This document shows, piece after piece, positions 47,001 to 56,416 of a stretch of DNA of 64,000 bases. Made by a program: the position numbers and the translations under genes. Location of the stretch: assembly GCA_016718805.1 (NCBI GenBank), contig JADKCP010000004.1, positions 1 through 64,000 on the forward strand. Reading direction: 5' to 3'. The notes under the pieces are model-generated. The model was given only the letters and a program-made list of their open reading frames with translations, was not told where the DNA came from and made no database searches. This DNA is from Bacteroidota bacterium (GTDB lineage Bacteria > Bacteroidota > Bacteroidia > UBA4408). The first letter of the stretch is position 1. Every line of letters starts with the position of its first letter.

Positions 47001-47264
47001 ATTTAAAGGTTGTTTTTGACTATTCCTTTTTTTCCATTGATAATAAATTGCGCCTTTGCTAATAAATACTTTAACTCCGTTACTTTCTGTTGTGTATACT
47101 ATATCAGGCCTTGCTTGCCCATCCAAATCTATTACTTGCCCTCTATTCTCAACAAACAATAATTGATTGTCTTTAGAATTATTAGTTAAAATACTCGTTA
47201 ACTGTTTTGCCTGTACTGTAATAAAAAAAGAAATACATGCACTAAACCATACTATTTTTTTCAT
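44061..47264 (-). CDS. SBBP-repeat protein with DUF7948-type domain and T9SS type A domain
   Basis: The 1067-residue protein has a signal peptide, then a DUF7948-like N-terminal domain (about 30-255: 'FVENRGQVIDLDGQARPDIVYTTESNGV'). Seven SBBP repeats of about 57 residues follow ('WATYYGGNDTDIGQG...GNIYVSG...FQNSF...DAFVAKFN'). Next are an Ig-like domain, an FnIII-like region and a type A sorting domain (about 1000-1067). The link to the sorting domain has 'GINTSKSNIKN', shared with the next gene. Probably a large surface protein made through T9SS; ligand or substrate unknown. It lies 61 bases after its paralogue. Confidence 0.85.
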   Translation of the reverse strand: MKKIVWFSACISFFITVQAKQLTSILTNNSKDNQLLFVENRGQVIDLDGQARPDIVYTTESNGVKVFISKGAIYYQWKKRNSQKQPLNESIIAQSIPSKDAEIFRLDMCLENSNTSAKVIAGQKSEYYENFYLSNCPQGITNVPAFSRLTFQNVYPQIDWVLYSKNGKMEYDFIVHPGGNPNQISIRYKHAGSVERNKEGNLNIVTRLGELVEGSPISFIAETGKSIKSNFSVTANQVKFLLENYDNTKTLVIDPTLQWSSYYGGTGTDYGYGCSTDTSGNIFMSGETDSNNGIATAGGFQTSHASLSDAFVVKFNSSGVRQWATYYGGNDTDIGQGCAADAGGNIYVSGFTSSTSGIASGGFQNSFIGGQYDCFLAKFNAAGARVWATYYGGFGDDVANNCAIDNSNNIYLCGSTNSSSGLATPLSFQTSSPSATIDGFLAKFNSAGARIWGTYFGNGGDDRAYSCASDALGNVYLCGSTSGLGQHISGGFQNTFGGLTDAFIVKFTGSGSFQWSSYYGDIDSDIAFDVAVDYNNNVFLCGQTNSSFSIASSGFQNSFGGGPLDAFVAKFDPSGNRLWGTYYGTGGNDYAITCTSDSKGNVFIAGETSSTSGIASNAFQTSFGGGAGDVLIAGFNALGQRIFGSYLGGNLEEYANAITVDKNNDIIFCGTTKSTAGIATNGFQNSYGGGVWDGVIAKIDGPCNAVTAAISYNGTAYACTNHPELLSALSGTGFSYQWFYEGTAIAGATGATYSATQGGNYSYLVTSLAGCRDSSSVLFIDSIPPSVPLCICTVDSLSKYNVLVWEKPITDVIDSFRIYREDITNIFSYVKSVSYNQLSLFVDSNLLYANPNVTSKLYKLSAIDACGTESAKSDFHHTIKLNDQSNGNFDWNFYQIQNQTTPVLQYLLLRDSISSGVWRTIAITSGNVNQISDPDYNLFPNASYRLVTNMGGLSCTPTLRTLTGINTSKSNIKNKAVGITENKLTSGNLILTPNPASKSVLLKSTNQVGVNSVQIFDKLGNVVFTKIFSAVDVTEYKLDIAELASAIYVVVVKGENFTLNKKLVVVQ

Positions 47265-47325
47265 GTCTATTACTTATAAATGGTATTTTAATTTGCTAAC
47301 TATTTTCCGTTAGGATAGTTTACAA

Positions 47326-50300
47326 TTATTTTTTTACAACCAATTTTTTTGTTTCTGTAAAATTATCTCCAACAATATTCATATGATAAATTCCGGAACT
47401 AAATTCTGATAAATCTAATTTATAATTATTTTTAATTAAATCTTGCTCATATAAATGAATCATTTCTTTTCCTAAAATATCAAGTATTGAAACAGTTTTT
47501 ATTTTGATTCCGATTGGAAAAGTAATTGCAACTTGCTCATTGGTTGGATTAGGAATCAAAATTATTTGAGACTCAAAATCAATCTTTGAATCATTAATAC
47601 CTACGGTATTGGTTCTATTTTTAATGTTAGATTTAGAACTGTTAATACCTGATATCAATTTCTGAGATGGAGAACAAGGTGAAAACCATTTCATCTCAAT
47701 TTTATACAAAGCTGTTGGATATAAATCGGTTGCATTGTCACTAAAAATTGTTGGTGAGGTAAAGGACACAAAGCCGATGGAATCGAACTGGGAAATAGGA
47801 GTATTGGCACGCAAAACAACATAATATGCTCCAGTAACATTTACGCCTTCATATGGATTCCAAGATAAATTTGTAATACCGGCTCCCAAATTATAGTTGG
47901 TTTGCAAAAACAAACACGTATGCTTGTCTGCAACAGGCATAGTGCTTCGATGGTCACAACTATCTACACTTTGTAATAAATAACTCCAGGCCTGGCTATT
48001 AGGATTTGATACAGTATCTCTGAAAAATCCGGGAGCTAAGGCATCAATTGAATCAACAGCTGTAAATAAATTTCCTGCTGTTTCACGCAAAAACACATAG
48101 CGTTTAATAAAAGTGTTAGCAGGCTTTTCAAAGTAGATTAAATTATATTGAGAATTAGAATCAACACTGGCATAACAAATTTGAGCAAGTGGAGGAGCCG
48201 GATTTATTTGTATACTGTTGCTGGTATCGCTACAAATACCATGATTGGTAACCAGCACAGAATATGTATCGCTAGTGGTTCCGCTTGCTACAAAAAATGT
48301 ATCTGTGATTCCTGTTGAATTTCCATTTTTTAACCAAACATAAGTGAAATCTGGAGTTGATGAAAGTGATAAAGAACTGGTTGATGACAAACAAGTATAG
48401 GGTGATCCGGATAACACAATCTGTGCTTGTGGATAAGCATACACTTCAACATGCAGTATATTACTAGTACTATCGCAATTATTAATATTCAATTCTTTTA
48501 CAAAATAATTTCCTGTTTTGTTTGCTGAATAAAATTGAGAAGTTGCACCTTGCACCAGTGTATCATTTCTATACCATTGATAGATAACACCTGCTGAACT
48601 ATTTGCTGAAAGAGTTATGCTTTGCCCATTACAAATTTCCAAACTACCATTTGCACTGATAAAAGCAGGCGGTTTTAAAAATCCTGTCACAGCAAAACCA
48701 ACACTTTCGGTACTGCATCCTGCGCTGTTTGTTACCATAACCTTATAAACAGCACTTGCATTAACTATCAATGAATCGCTTAGTGCACCGGAAATTAATT
48801 GATTGTTTACAAACCATTGATAGGTATAACCTGCTCCTGTATTCGCGTGCAATACCAAGTTATCTCCAATACAAAACAACTGGCTACTTGCTGATATACT
48901 TGCTTGCGGCGTTGGTTGAACTATTACATTAATGCTGTTACTAATAGAATCGCAACCGGTAACACTTGTTGTAATTACACGATAGCTTCCAGCTGAATCG
49001 GCAGTGTAGCTAATTGAATTGGCTCCCGGAATACTACTCCAATTGCTGTTTTTGAACTGTTGCCATTGACGAAAAACGATATTGGTGTTGGAAGGAGATT
49101 TTAGTACCACTGTACTCCCGTTACAAATATTTGTTGATGTTAAGGCCTGTATATGCGCATTTGGTAAAGCGCCAATAGCCCCTACAGTTTGAGTTGTTGA
49201 GGAAATAGGCGGATTGTTTGGCAAATTTGAAGCAACACGAATTGAATTTCCTGAAAAAGAAGCTCCGACTGTAAGTGGAATATATCCGTGAATTATACCT
49301 GAACTTGCTGTAGTTGTTCCTAAAATTTCGGGGTTTGTAGTTGAAAAATTTGTATAAAGTAAGGCTCTGAAAATTGTACCTAAAGGAAAATTCCCAATAG
49401 TATTAAAAGGCACCATAACACTATCGCCCGGGCAAATTGATGTATTGCTTATGGGTAATGTAAGTATAACACGATCATTAAAACGTGCCAACAAAACATC
49501 GCTGTTGCCGCTGAAAGTACTTGATGAATTGTAAGCCATCCCAAAAGCACTATTGGTACTACCTCCAGCGATTAAATTATTTCCTATGAGTGATACCGAA
49601 TTAAAGGTTTCTGTTCCTTGTGAAGTCCCTAATGGGGATGACCATTGAAACTGACCATTTGTTGTAAACTCAGCAACTACAGCATCTATATCGTTATTAT
49701 TGTGATTTGCCCCAACAAATCCAACGCCGTTAATATCCATGAAAGGACTATTACTATAGCCTCCAACAACAATCAAATTTGAAGTATTAATAGATATGCA
49801 GGTTGCAATATCACTTAAAAAACCACCAAAATAGCTGGCCCAAACTCGATTTCCCAAACTATCAAATTTTACCAAAAACCAATCTTCCAAACCACTTATT
49901 GAAGTAGCATAACTTCCACTCGTTGCCAATCCTCCGGAAGTAGTATTTCCAAGCAAATAAATATTTCCAGTTGTATCAATTGAACAATAAGCTCCATTGT
50001 TGGCACCACCGGTTTTTTCGCTTGCAGTAGGATTGCTTACAGTTGGTGTTCCACCATAATAACTTGCCCATTTCATTGTTAAATCACTGTTGAAGCAAGC
50101 AATGTAATCATCATCAATTCCACCTAAAGTCATATCAAAAGCACCTGCTGTTGCAATGTTTGAATTACTGGATGTATTGCCTGATAAAAAGTAGGTATTG
50201 TTTTTTCCCAGACAAATTGTATTTGCTAGTTCCGAATCGATTCCACCATAATATACAAATCCGTTATTTACAAGCGTAGCTCCGGACAAACTTACTTTTG

Positions 50301-51564
50301 CTACAAAAGCATCATTCGCACCTTGATAAGAATTAGAAGCTGAAAATCCGGACGTGCTGGAGGTTACACCGCACAGTAACAATTGTGTCCAATCATTCTT
50401 TGCGCCTGAAAGTTTAACATCACTTATATAATCAACATCGTTACCACCAAAGTAAGAACTGTATTGAAAGGTTCCATTCGTATTAAAAACAGCAATAAAA
50501 CCATCCGACAAACCATCTAACGTTGTATCTGACAATGCACCATTTGGAGTAATACCTTGTGCACTATTTGTACTACCAACCATTACAGCTTTAGATAAAG
50601 CTCCATCTGAAACAAATTGTCCGGAGAGTGCCTCATCATCTCCTAAACCACCGAAATAAGTCGAATACACAATGGTTCCACTGTTATCAAAATAGCTATA
50701 GAACGCATCTTTTGAACCACCTAATAAAGTTTGATACCCACCACTCGTTGCTATTCCAAATAAACTTGAAGTATAACCAAAGGCCATGTTATCAGTAACT
50801 TTAGTTATTGCTTCATTTAAGTTTCCTCCAACATAGCGACTCCAAACTAATGTTGGGTCAATTATTAAAGTTTGTGCCGAATTATAATTATCTAATTGAA
50901 AGCTTAGCGTTGTATTTTTTAATTTGAAATGGGAAGCAACAGCTGTATTGTTTTCGAGAATAGTGCACATGGGCTTTCCTTCAACCAATTGACCTAATCG
51001 GGTTGAAACTAGCAGCTCACCAGTTTCATTGAGTTCCAATTTATCAGCATGTGAATAGTTTAGTTGAATAACATTAGGATTAGCTCCCGGATGCACTATA
51101 AAGTCATATTCAACTAAATTATTCTTAGTATAAATAACCCAATCTACTTTAGGATACACATTTTTAAAAATAAGTTTTGAATACCCATGCACACCGCTTA
51201 CCGCTTGTCCTGATAAAAAATAATTTTCATAGTATTCGCTTTTATTCTCTTTGCGAATTTCACTCGGTCTTTTAGAATTTACTAAATTCATTTCTAGCTT
51301 GTGAAGCTCCATCTTACCATTCTCCCCAACTTGCATAAACTGATAAAAAATACCCTTTTCTGTAATAAACAATTTGGTACCATTAGCGCAGTAGGTAAAT
51401 TTCACATCGTTACGTTGCTTTCCCTTTATATCCAGTATTTGCCCTTTATTTTCCATAAATAGCAATGGCTTTTGCTCAGCTGCTTGTATAGCTTGGCTTT
51501 GAGAAATTAAAAACAGGAGTAAAAATTTTACCCAGTTGAGTTGATTGCTAAATAATGTATTCAT
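47326..51564 (-). CDS. Long SBBP-repeat paralogue with multiple Ig-like domains and T9SS domain
   Basis: The 1412-residue paralogue of the previous gene starts with a signal peptide and the same DUF7948-like region ('FMENKGQILDIKGKQRNDVKFTYC'). About seven degenerate SBBP repeats follow. It then has several Ig-like domains in series (about 720-1130; 'YQWFVNNQLISGALSDSLIVN', 'YQWYRNDTLVQGATSQFYSAN') that the neighbour mostly lacks, an FnIII-like region and a type A sorting domain. The 'GINSSKSNIKNRT' linker is shared. It is transcribed first of the pair and divergent from the SprB gene at 51686. Confidence 0.85.
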   Translation of the reverse strand: MNTLFSNQLNWVKFLLLFLISQSQAIQAAEQKPLLFMENKGQILDIKGKQRNDVKFTYCANGTKLFITEKGIFYQFMQVGENGKMELHKLEMNLVNSKRPSEIRKENKSEYYENYFLSGQAVSGVHGYSKLIFKNVYPKVDWVIYTKNNLVEYDFIVHPGANPNVIQLNYSHADKLELNETGELLVSTRLGQLVEGKPMCTILENNTAVASHFKLKNTTLSFQLDNYNSAQTLIIDPTLVWSRYVGGNLNEAITKVTDNMAFGYTSSLFGIATSGGYQTLLGGSKDAFYSYFDNSGTIVYSTYFGGLGDDEALSGQFVSDGALSKAVMVGSTNSAQGITPNGALSDTTLDGLSDGFIAVFNTNGTFQYSSYFGGNDVDYISDVKLSGAKNDWTQLLLCGVTSSTSGFSASNSYQGANDAFVAKVSLSGATLVNNGFVYYGGIDSELANTICLGKNNTYFLSGNTSSNSNIATAGAFDMTLGGIDDDYIACFNSDLTMKWASYYGGTPTVSNPTASEKTGGANNGAYCSIDTTGNIYLLGNTTSGGLATSGSYATSISGLEDWFLVKFDSLGNRVWASYFGGFLSDIATCISINTSNLIVVGGYSNSPFMDINGVGFVGANHNNNDIDAVVAEFTTNGQFQWSSPLGTSQGTETFNSVSLIGNNLIAGGSTNSAFGMAYNSSSTFSGNSDVLLARFNDRVILTLPISNTSICPGDSVMVPFNTIGNFPLGTIFRALLYTNFSTTNPEILGTTTASSGIIHGYIPLTVGASFSGNSIRVASNLPNNPPISSTTQTVGAIGALPNAHIQALTSTNICNGSTVVLKSPSNTNIVFRQWQQFKNSNWSSIPGANSISYTADSAGSYRVITTSVTGCDSISNSINVIVQPTPQASISASSQLFCIGDNLVLHANTGAGYTYQWFVNNQLISGALSDSLIVNASAVYKVMVTNSAGCSTESVGFAVTGFLKPPAFISANGSLEICNGQSITLSANSSAGVIYQWYRNDTLVQGATSQFYSANKTGNYFVKELNINNCDSTSNILHVEVYAYPQAQIVLSGSPYTCLSSTSSLSLSSTPDFTYVWLKNGNSTGITDTFFVASGTTSDTYSVLVTNHGICSDTSNSIQINPAPPLAQICYASVDSNSQYNLIYFEKPANTFIKRYVFLRETAGNLFTAVDSIDALAPGFFRDTVSNPNSQAWSYLLQSVDSCDHRSTMPVADKHTCLFLQTNYNLGAGITNLSWNPYEGVNVTGAYYVVLRANTPISQFDSIGFVSFTSPTIFSDNATDLYPTALYKIEMKWFSPCSPSQKLISGINSSKSNIKNRTNTVGINDSKIDFESQIILIPNPTNEQVAITFPIGIKIKTVSILDILGKEMIHLYEQDLIKNNYKLDLSEFSSGIYHMNIVGDNFTETKKLVVKK

Positions 51565-51685
51565 CTTAATAATATTTATACTAATCTATAAAAAAAGTCT
51601 GATTATACTATATATTCTGTTAAAATAATCTATTTTTACTCTGCTTAAAAAACAAAGGTTACAAAACTTACTAACACCAAGAAAT

Positions 51686-54262
51686 ATGAAAAAATTAATA
51701 CTCTTTTTATTTATCTCTCTGAGCTCCCTCGTATCAGTTGCTCAGGTAAACATTGCTCGTTATTTGGCAGTAGGTCATATAAACGACACTTTAAAGGTAA
51801 TTGACACTACCAATTACACAGTTATTCGATCGATGAAAATGACCTGCGATTCAACAATCATTGGAGCTACAGGATTGACGCGCCATCCACAAACCGGTGT
51901 GTACTATATAATGCTCCGATTTCAAGATTTGTACAATCGCTATTTAGGAACAATTGATCCTGCGAACGGGGCAGTTACTATTATAGGCCCTGTTGGTGAT
52001 AGAATGTCGAACATTATTTTTCTACCAACCGGAACATTATTGGGAGTAACAGGCGATGGTGCATTAACACCTGAATCGCTTTTTTCTCTAAACCTTACTA
52101 GTGGAGCTCCAACATTTATTCGAGCATTAGGCGCAGGAAGCGGTGGAGAAGCGATTGGCTTTTGCTCCGACAATAATAAAGTTTTTCATCGATCAGGTAT
52201 ATCCAATCAGGCTTACGAAAAAATGGATACTGTACTTTACAATTTAACGCCTATTCCACAACAAGGAAATCCCGGAAACGAAACCTTTTGCATGTTGTAT
52301 GCAGGTTTTGGAAATTTTATTTCAATCGACAGAAACAACGATGTCGTAATTATTGACACCTTGGGTAACTATACATTTAAAAGCAATTTAAGTCAACCCT
52401 ATAAAGGCTTGGAATATTTAAATTGTATACGAAATATAACCGGTACATTAAGTTTTTGCGCTGGTGAGTCAACTGTGCTTACTGCTACAGCAGGCGCTTC
52501 TTCGTATGCTTGGTATAAAAACGGAGTATTATTATCGGGTACTAATTCAGCTACTTTAACAGTTACATCAGCCGGAAAATACAATTGCATTTTTACTGAT
52601 TTATGTGGTGCCGACTCATTGCCTACTTCGGTAACGGTTACTCAAAAATCATTACCACTTGTAAGTTTGAGTGGTGCTGCCGAATTTTGTGAAGGTTCAA
52701 CAACCTTGTTGAGTGGAACCGGCGGTGGTACAAGTCAATGGTACAAAAATTCAATTCTTATTAATGGAGCCACTTCGACTTCTTACTTAGTTAATAGTCC
52801 TGGTCTTTACAACATGATTAAAACAAATTCAAACGGATGTAAAGATTCGGCTGCAGTTGGTATAAGTGTAACAATGAATCCAAAACCAATAATTGTGATT
52901 TCAGCTGTGCATGATGTAATTTGCAACGGAGGCAGCACTGGTGCTATTGATGTAGTAATGCAAAGTGGTACTGCTCCTTACATCTACAATTGGTCTAATG
53001 GTACCACTTTACAAGGAGCAAGTTCACTCTCAGCTGGTAATTATATTTTGATTTGTGAAGATAGCAAGCAATGTAAGGATACTGCCAGTGCTCAGGTAAA
53101 CGAAGCTCCTGCAATAACTTTGTCACTTTCATCTACCGCTGTATTATGTAATGGTGGAAACAGTGGATCTGCAACAGCTATTGCTGCTGGTGGAACAGGA
53201 TTGTTGAGCTACTCTTGGTCTAATGGAAATACATTATCAACAAACACAAATTTGCCAGCCGGTATGTATTCAATTTTAGTACAGGACGACAGTTTATGCA
53301 CCAAGATGGATAGCGTTGAAGTTACAGAACCTGGAATCCTATTGGCAAATTTTAATTCAACCAACGTAACCTGTAACGGTTTAAATAATGGTGCTGCCCA
53401 AGTTATTGTATCAGGTGGTACACTTCCTTATTTCTACAACTGGTCTAACGGTGGAAACTTTGATACCATTAACAATTTATCGGCTGGCTATTATATTATT
53501 ACTACCGTTGATGGGAATTTATGTACATTAATTGACTCTGTTGAAATTATTGAACCTGCTGTATTACTTGCTAATTTAACTTCAACTTCAGTTACTTGTT
53601 TTGGAAATAATGATGGAGTAGCAATGGCCAATCCAAGTGGTGGAACAGGTTCTTATACTTATTTATGGTCGAGCGGAGCTACTGGTCAAACTAGCAGTAA
53701 TTTAACTGCAAGTAATTACAGCGTTACGATTAGTGATGCTAATTTATGTAGCATTATAGATACTGTATCGGTACTTCAGCCAACTTTATTGGTAATTGAT
53801 ACAATACAAGTTACTAATGCAAATGGTGGCTTAAACAACGGTGCTATAAACGTAATAGCTTCGGGTGGAGTTCCTCCATACACCTACAATTGGAGCGATG
53901 GCAGTACTACTCAATCAATATCTAATCTTTCACCAGGTATTTATTTTGTTACAGTAACTGATCAAAATGGTTGTGACACTCTTAGCATAAATATTTCCTT
54001 AATAGGAGTAGGAATAAATGAATCTTCTTCTGTCGAAAATTTGCAGGTGATTCCGAATCCTTCAAATGGAGACTTTTCATTACTAACAGAAAGTAATATG
54101 CAGTTGGATTTGTATTCAATACTAGGTGAAAAAATAACTTCTTTTAGTACAGAAAAAAATCAACCGCTCTTGATACATACACAATTAGCAAACGGAATTT
54201 ATTACCTAAAAGGCAGAAATGACGAAGAGCAGGTATTGTATAAAATTTGTATTCGTAATTAA
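51686..54262 (+). CDS. SprB-repeat/Ig-like surface protein with T9SS type A domain
   Basis: The 858-residue protein has a signal peptide (MKKLILFLFISLSSLVSVAQ), then a propeller-like region (about 20-255). Two Ig-like domains follow ('YAWYKNGVLLSGTNSATLTV', 'SQWYKNSILINGATSTSYLV'), then five SprB-type repeats of about 75 residues ('CNGGNSGSATAIAAGGTG...SYSWSNG'). The C-terminus is a type A sorting domain ('VIPNPSNGDFSLLTESN'). SprB repeats are known from the gliding adhesin SprB of Flavobacterium; gliding here is not implied. A convergent terminator pair separates it from yqeY. Confidence 0.87.
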   Translation: MKKLILFLFISLSSLVSVAQVNIARYLAVGHINDTLKVIDTTNYTVIRSMKMTCDSTIIGATGLTRHPQTGVYYIMLRFQDLYNRYLGTIDPANGAVTIIGPVGDRMSNIIFLPTGTLLGVTGDGALTPESLFSLNLTSGAPTFIRALGAGSGGEAIGFCSDNNKVFHRSGISNQAYEKMDTVLYNLTPIPQQGNPGNETFCMLYAGFGNFISIDRNNDVVIIDTLGNYTFKSNLSQPYKGLEYLNCIRNITGTLSFCAGESTVLTATAGASSYAWYKNGVLLSGTNSATLTVTSAGKYNCIFTDLCGADSLPTSVTVTQKSLPLVSLSGAAEFCEGSTTLLSGTGGGTSQWYKNSILINGATSTSYLVNSPGLYNMIKTNSNGCKDSAAVGISVTMNPKPIIVISAVHDVICNGGSTGAIDVVMQSGTAPYIYNWSNGTTLQGASSLSAGNYILICEDSKQCKDTASAQVNEAPAITLSLSSTAVLCNGGNSGSATAIAAGGTGLLSYSWSNGNTLSTNTNLPAGMYSILVQDDSLCTKMDSVEVTEPGILLANFNSTNVTCNGLNNGAAQVIVSGGTLPYFYNWSNGGNFDTINNLSAGYYIITTVDGNLCTLIDSVEIIEPAVLLANLTSTSVTCFGNNDGVAMANPSGGTGSYTYLWSSGATGQTSSNLTASNYSVTISDANLCSIIDTVSVLQPTLLVIDTIQVTNANGGLNNGAINVIASGGVPPYTYNWSDGSTTQSISNLSPGIYFVTVTDQNGCDTLSINISLIGVGINESSSVENLQVIPNPSNGDFSLLTESNMQLDLYSILGEKITSFSTEKNQPLLIHTQLANGIYYLKGRNDEEQVLYKICIRN

Positions 54263-54287
54263 ATAGCCAATTTATTTAAAGAGAGAG

Positions 54288-54319
54288 GATCTGGAAATTA
54301 TTCCGGATCTTCTTTTTTT
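54288..54319 (+). terminator. Rho-independent terminator after the SprB-type gene
   Basis: GATCTGGAA (54288-54296) pairs with TTCCGGATC (54301-54309), one G-U pair, around a four-base loop, followed by TTCTTTTTTT. It ends the plus-strand T9SS transcript. Confidence 0.8.
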
Positions 54320-54324
54320 GTAAC

Positions 54325-54366
54325 CCATTAAAAACTGAAACGCCTCGCATTACTGCAAGGCGTTTC
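54325..54366 (-). terminator. Terminator of the dcw cluster (after yqeY)
   Basis: GAAACGCCT (54337-54345) and AGGCGTTTC (54358-54366) form a perfect 9-base stem. On the minus strand the hairpin is followed by AGTTTTTAATGGG, a modest U-run. It lies just after the yqeY stop and would end the division-gene transcript. Confidence 0.75.
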
Positions 54367-54388
54367 TCCCCTTAAACTAAGTAAACCA

Positions 54389-54832
54389 CTACTTACTCAA
54401 CAGCTCTTTAACAATGGCACTCACAATTTTGCCATCGGCTTTTCCTGCAAACTGTTTGCTGGCAACACCCATTACTTTTCCTAAATCGGCGGGTGATGCT
54501 GCTCCCAGGTTGTTTATAATTATTGAAATTTCACTTCGTAATTCGTCTTCACTCATTTGCTTTGGCAAATAATTTTCGATTACTGCCGCTTGTGCTAATT
54601 CTACATCAGCTAAGTCTTTTCGATTTTGAGTTGTGTACACTTCTGCTGTTTCCTTACGCTGTTTCACCATCTTATTGAGCGCTTTCATTTCGCTTTCGGA
54701 AGTGAGTCCTTCAGGTGAAGTTTTTAATAAAAGTATGGCCGATTTTACTGCACGCAATGCTTCCAATTTTGCAGCTTCTTTGGCTAGCATTGCTGCTTTT
54801 ATGTCGGCATTAATTTGTTCTTCTAAAGTCAT
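54389..54832 (-). CDS. YqeY/GatB-like domain protein
   Basis: The 147-residue protein matches the YqeY family, related to the C-terminal tRNA-binding region of GatB. It shows 'ALRAVKSAILLLKTS', 'ELAQAAVIENYLPKQMSEDEL' and a C-terminal 'LGKVMGVASKQFAGKADGKIV'. Its function is unresolved. It follows ftsZ by 15 bases, an arrangement common in Bacteroidota, and ends the cluster before a terminator. Confidence 0.9.
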   Translation of the reverse strand: MTLEEQINADIKAAMLAKEAAKLEALRAVKSAILLLKTSPEGLTSESEMKALNKMVKQRKETAEVYTTQNRKDLADVELAQAAVIENYLPKQMSEDELRSEISIIINNLGAASPADLGKVMGVASKQFAGKADGKIVSAIVKELLSK

Positions 54833-54847
54833 TTGATTTACGAATAT

Positions 54848-56392
54848 TTAATCAACGTTATCGTGTAAAAAAGAATTGTTAGGCTTTATCTCAGCTGACG
54901 ACTTATCCTCAGCAGCCGATAAAGTAAATCGAGAAACATTTGAATCGCTTGAGTGAGGCACGTTTGATAAAGTGATGTTTTTTCGCAAGTAGGCTGGTTG
55001 ACTTTCCATTTCACTTAATCCACCGGGAGTTTTAAACTTATGACTTAAATTTTTCAAACGGTTTACTCTATCATTTGCCAATCGCATACGATCGTCGGCC
55101 GGGATTGTACTTTCAAACCTCTCTTCAACTTTTTTAGTAATAATAAAAGGCTCATCAACCTTTTCATCATTTGAATTGCTTGCAGCAGAAGTAACTTCAA
55201 ATTCGAAGCTTAGATTTGCGTTTTCGTTGCTAGAAGCAACAGCAGTGCTTTCTTCCAATTCTTCCAATTCTTCCAACTGATGAACAATTGGCTGTTGAAC
55301 TGAGTTAGTTTCAACACGAACTTCAGTAGTCTTTTCTATTGTTGTTGTTGGAAGTATATCTCCATCTAACTTGTATTTTGTTACTTCAACTTTTTTAGGA
55401 ATATCGTAACCCAAATCGCTTTTCTTTTTGAAACCAGTAGCTATAATTGTTACGTTTACTCTATCTCCCAATGTTTCATCAACTCCATAACCTTGAATTA
55501 CCTCGGCTGTTTGTCCGGCAGCTTCCTGAATATAATCGGCAATTTCGCCAAATTCATCCATGGTAATTTCTTCGGTACCACAAGTAATATTTAACAATAC
55601 ATAATTGGCACCTTTAATATTTCCATCGTTCAATAATGGTGATGCCAATGCTTGCTCAACTGCATTGATGGCTCTGTTCTCGCCGGTTGCGGATGCCGAT
55701 CCCATAATCGCTCTTCCACTATCTTTTAAAACAGTTTGAATATCTGCAAAATCGGTATTAATGTGTAAGGTAGTTGTGATTATATCGGCAATTCCTTTCG
55801 CTGCTGTACTTAAAATATTATCCGCATGACTAAATGCCTCTCCCATTTTTAAGTTACCATATATTTCGCGTAACTTGTCGTTATTGATAATAAGCAAGGT
55901 GTCTACATTTTTCTCCAATTCTTCCAAACCTGCTTCTGCTTGTTGCTTACGCTTTCTTCCTTCTAATGCAAATGGTACAGTAACAATACCAACGGTAAGA
56001 ATTCCCATTTCTTTGGCTGTACCTGCAATTACAGGAGCTGCACCGGTTCCGGTTCCTCCACCCATACCCGCAGTTACGAAAACCATTTTGGTGGTACTTC
56101 CTAATATTTCTTTAATTTCTTCAATATTTTCAATTGCTGCATTTTTTCCAACTTCGGGTTGAGAACCTGCACCGCGTCCTTCTGTTAATGTTGCTCCCAA
56201 TTGAACCTTGCACGAAACCGGACTGATATCAAGCGCTTGTTGATCGGTGTTGCAAACCATAAAGTCTACTCCCTTTATTCCCATACGATACATGTGGTTT
56301 ACAGCGTTGCTGCCACCTCCACCTACTCCTATTACTTTAATAATTGAGGAGTTGTCTTTTGGTAAGTCGAATTTCATCATTTCGTTTTGCAT
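54848..56392 (-). CDS. ftsZ: Cell division GTPase FtsZ
   Basis: FtsZ is the tubulin homologue forming the division ring. The 514-residue protein has the tubulin signature GGGTGTGAAP, the N-terminal 'IKVIGVGGGGSNAVNHM', 'CNTDQQAL' and the T7-loop region 'INTDFADIQTVL'. The C-terminal linker is long, with a 'LEELEELEES' stretch. A 'SQPAYLRKN' segment resembling the conserved C-terminal peptide is not terminal but followed by about 45 residues ending 'FLHDNVD'. ftsA lies 24 bases upstream. Confidence 0.97.
   Translation of the reverse strand: MQNEMMKFDLPKDNSSIIKVIGVGGGGSNAVNHMYRMGIKGVDFMVCNTDQQALDISPVSCKVQLGATLTEGRGAGSQPEVGKNAAIENIEEIKEILGSTTKMVFVTAGMGGGTGTGAAPVIAGTAKEMGILTVGIVTVPFALEGRKRKQQAEAGLEELEKNVDTLLIINNDKLREIYGNLKMGEAFSHADNILSTAAKGIADIITTTLHINTDFADIQTVLKDSGRAIMGSASATGENRAINAVEQALASPLLNDGNIKGANYVLLNITCGTEEITMDEFGEIADYIQEAAGQTAEVIQGYGVDETLGDRVNVTIIATGFKKKSDLGYDIPKKVEVTKYKLDGDILPTTTIEKTTEVRVETNSVQQPIVHQLEELEELEESTAVASSNENANLSFEFEVTSAASNSNDEKVDEPFIITKKVEERFESTIPADDRMRLANDRVNRLKNLSHKFKTPGGLSEMESQPAYLRKNITLSNVPHSSDSNVSRFTLSAAEDKSSAEIKPNNSFLHDNVD
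55251..55277. repeat. Three tandem 9-base units in the ftsZ linker
   Basis: Three consecutive nine-base units (TCTTCCAAT, TCTTCCAAT, TCTTCCAAC on the plus strand) encode the LEE-LEE-LEE part of the FtsZ linker. The first two units are identical. In-frame change in unit number would leave FtsZ readable. Confidence 0.8.
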
Positions 56393-56416
56393 TTTAATTT
56401 AGTTTACTAGTGGTTA

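Noticed and set aside
47298..47320. AACTAT/ATAGTT hairpin between the two SBBP paralogues
   Set aside because: Only a 6-base AT-rich stem with no T-run on the transcribed strand; likely chance.
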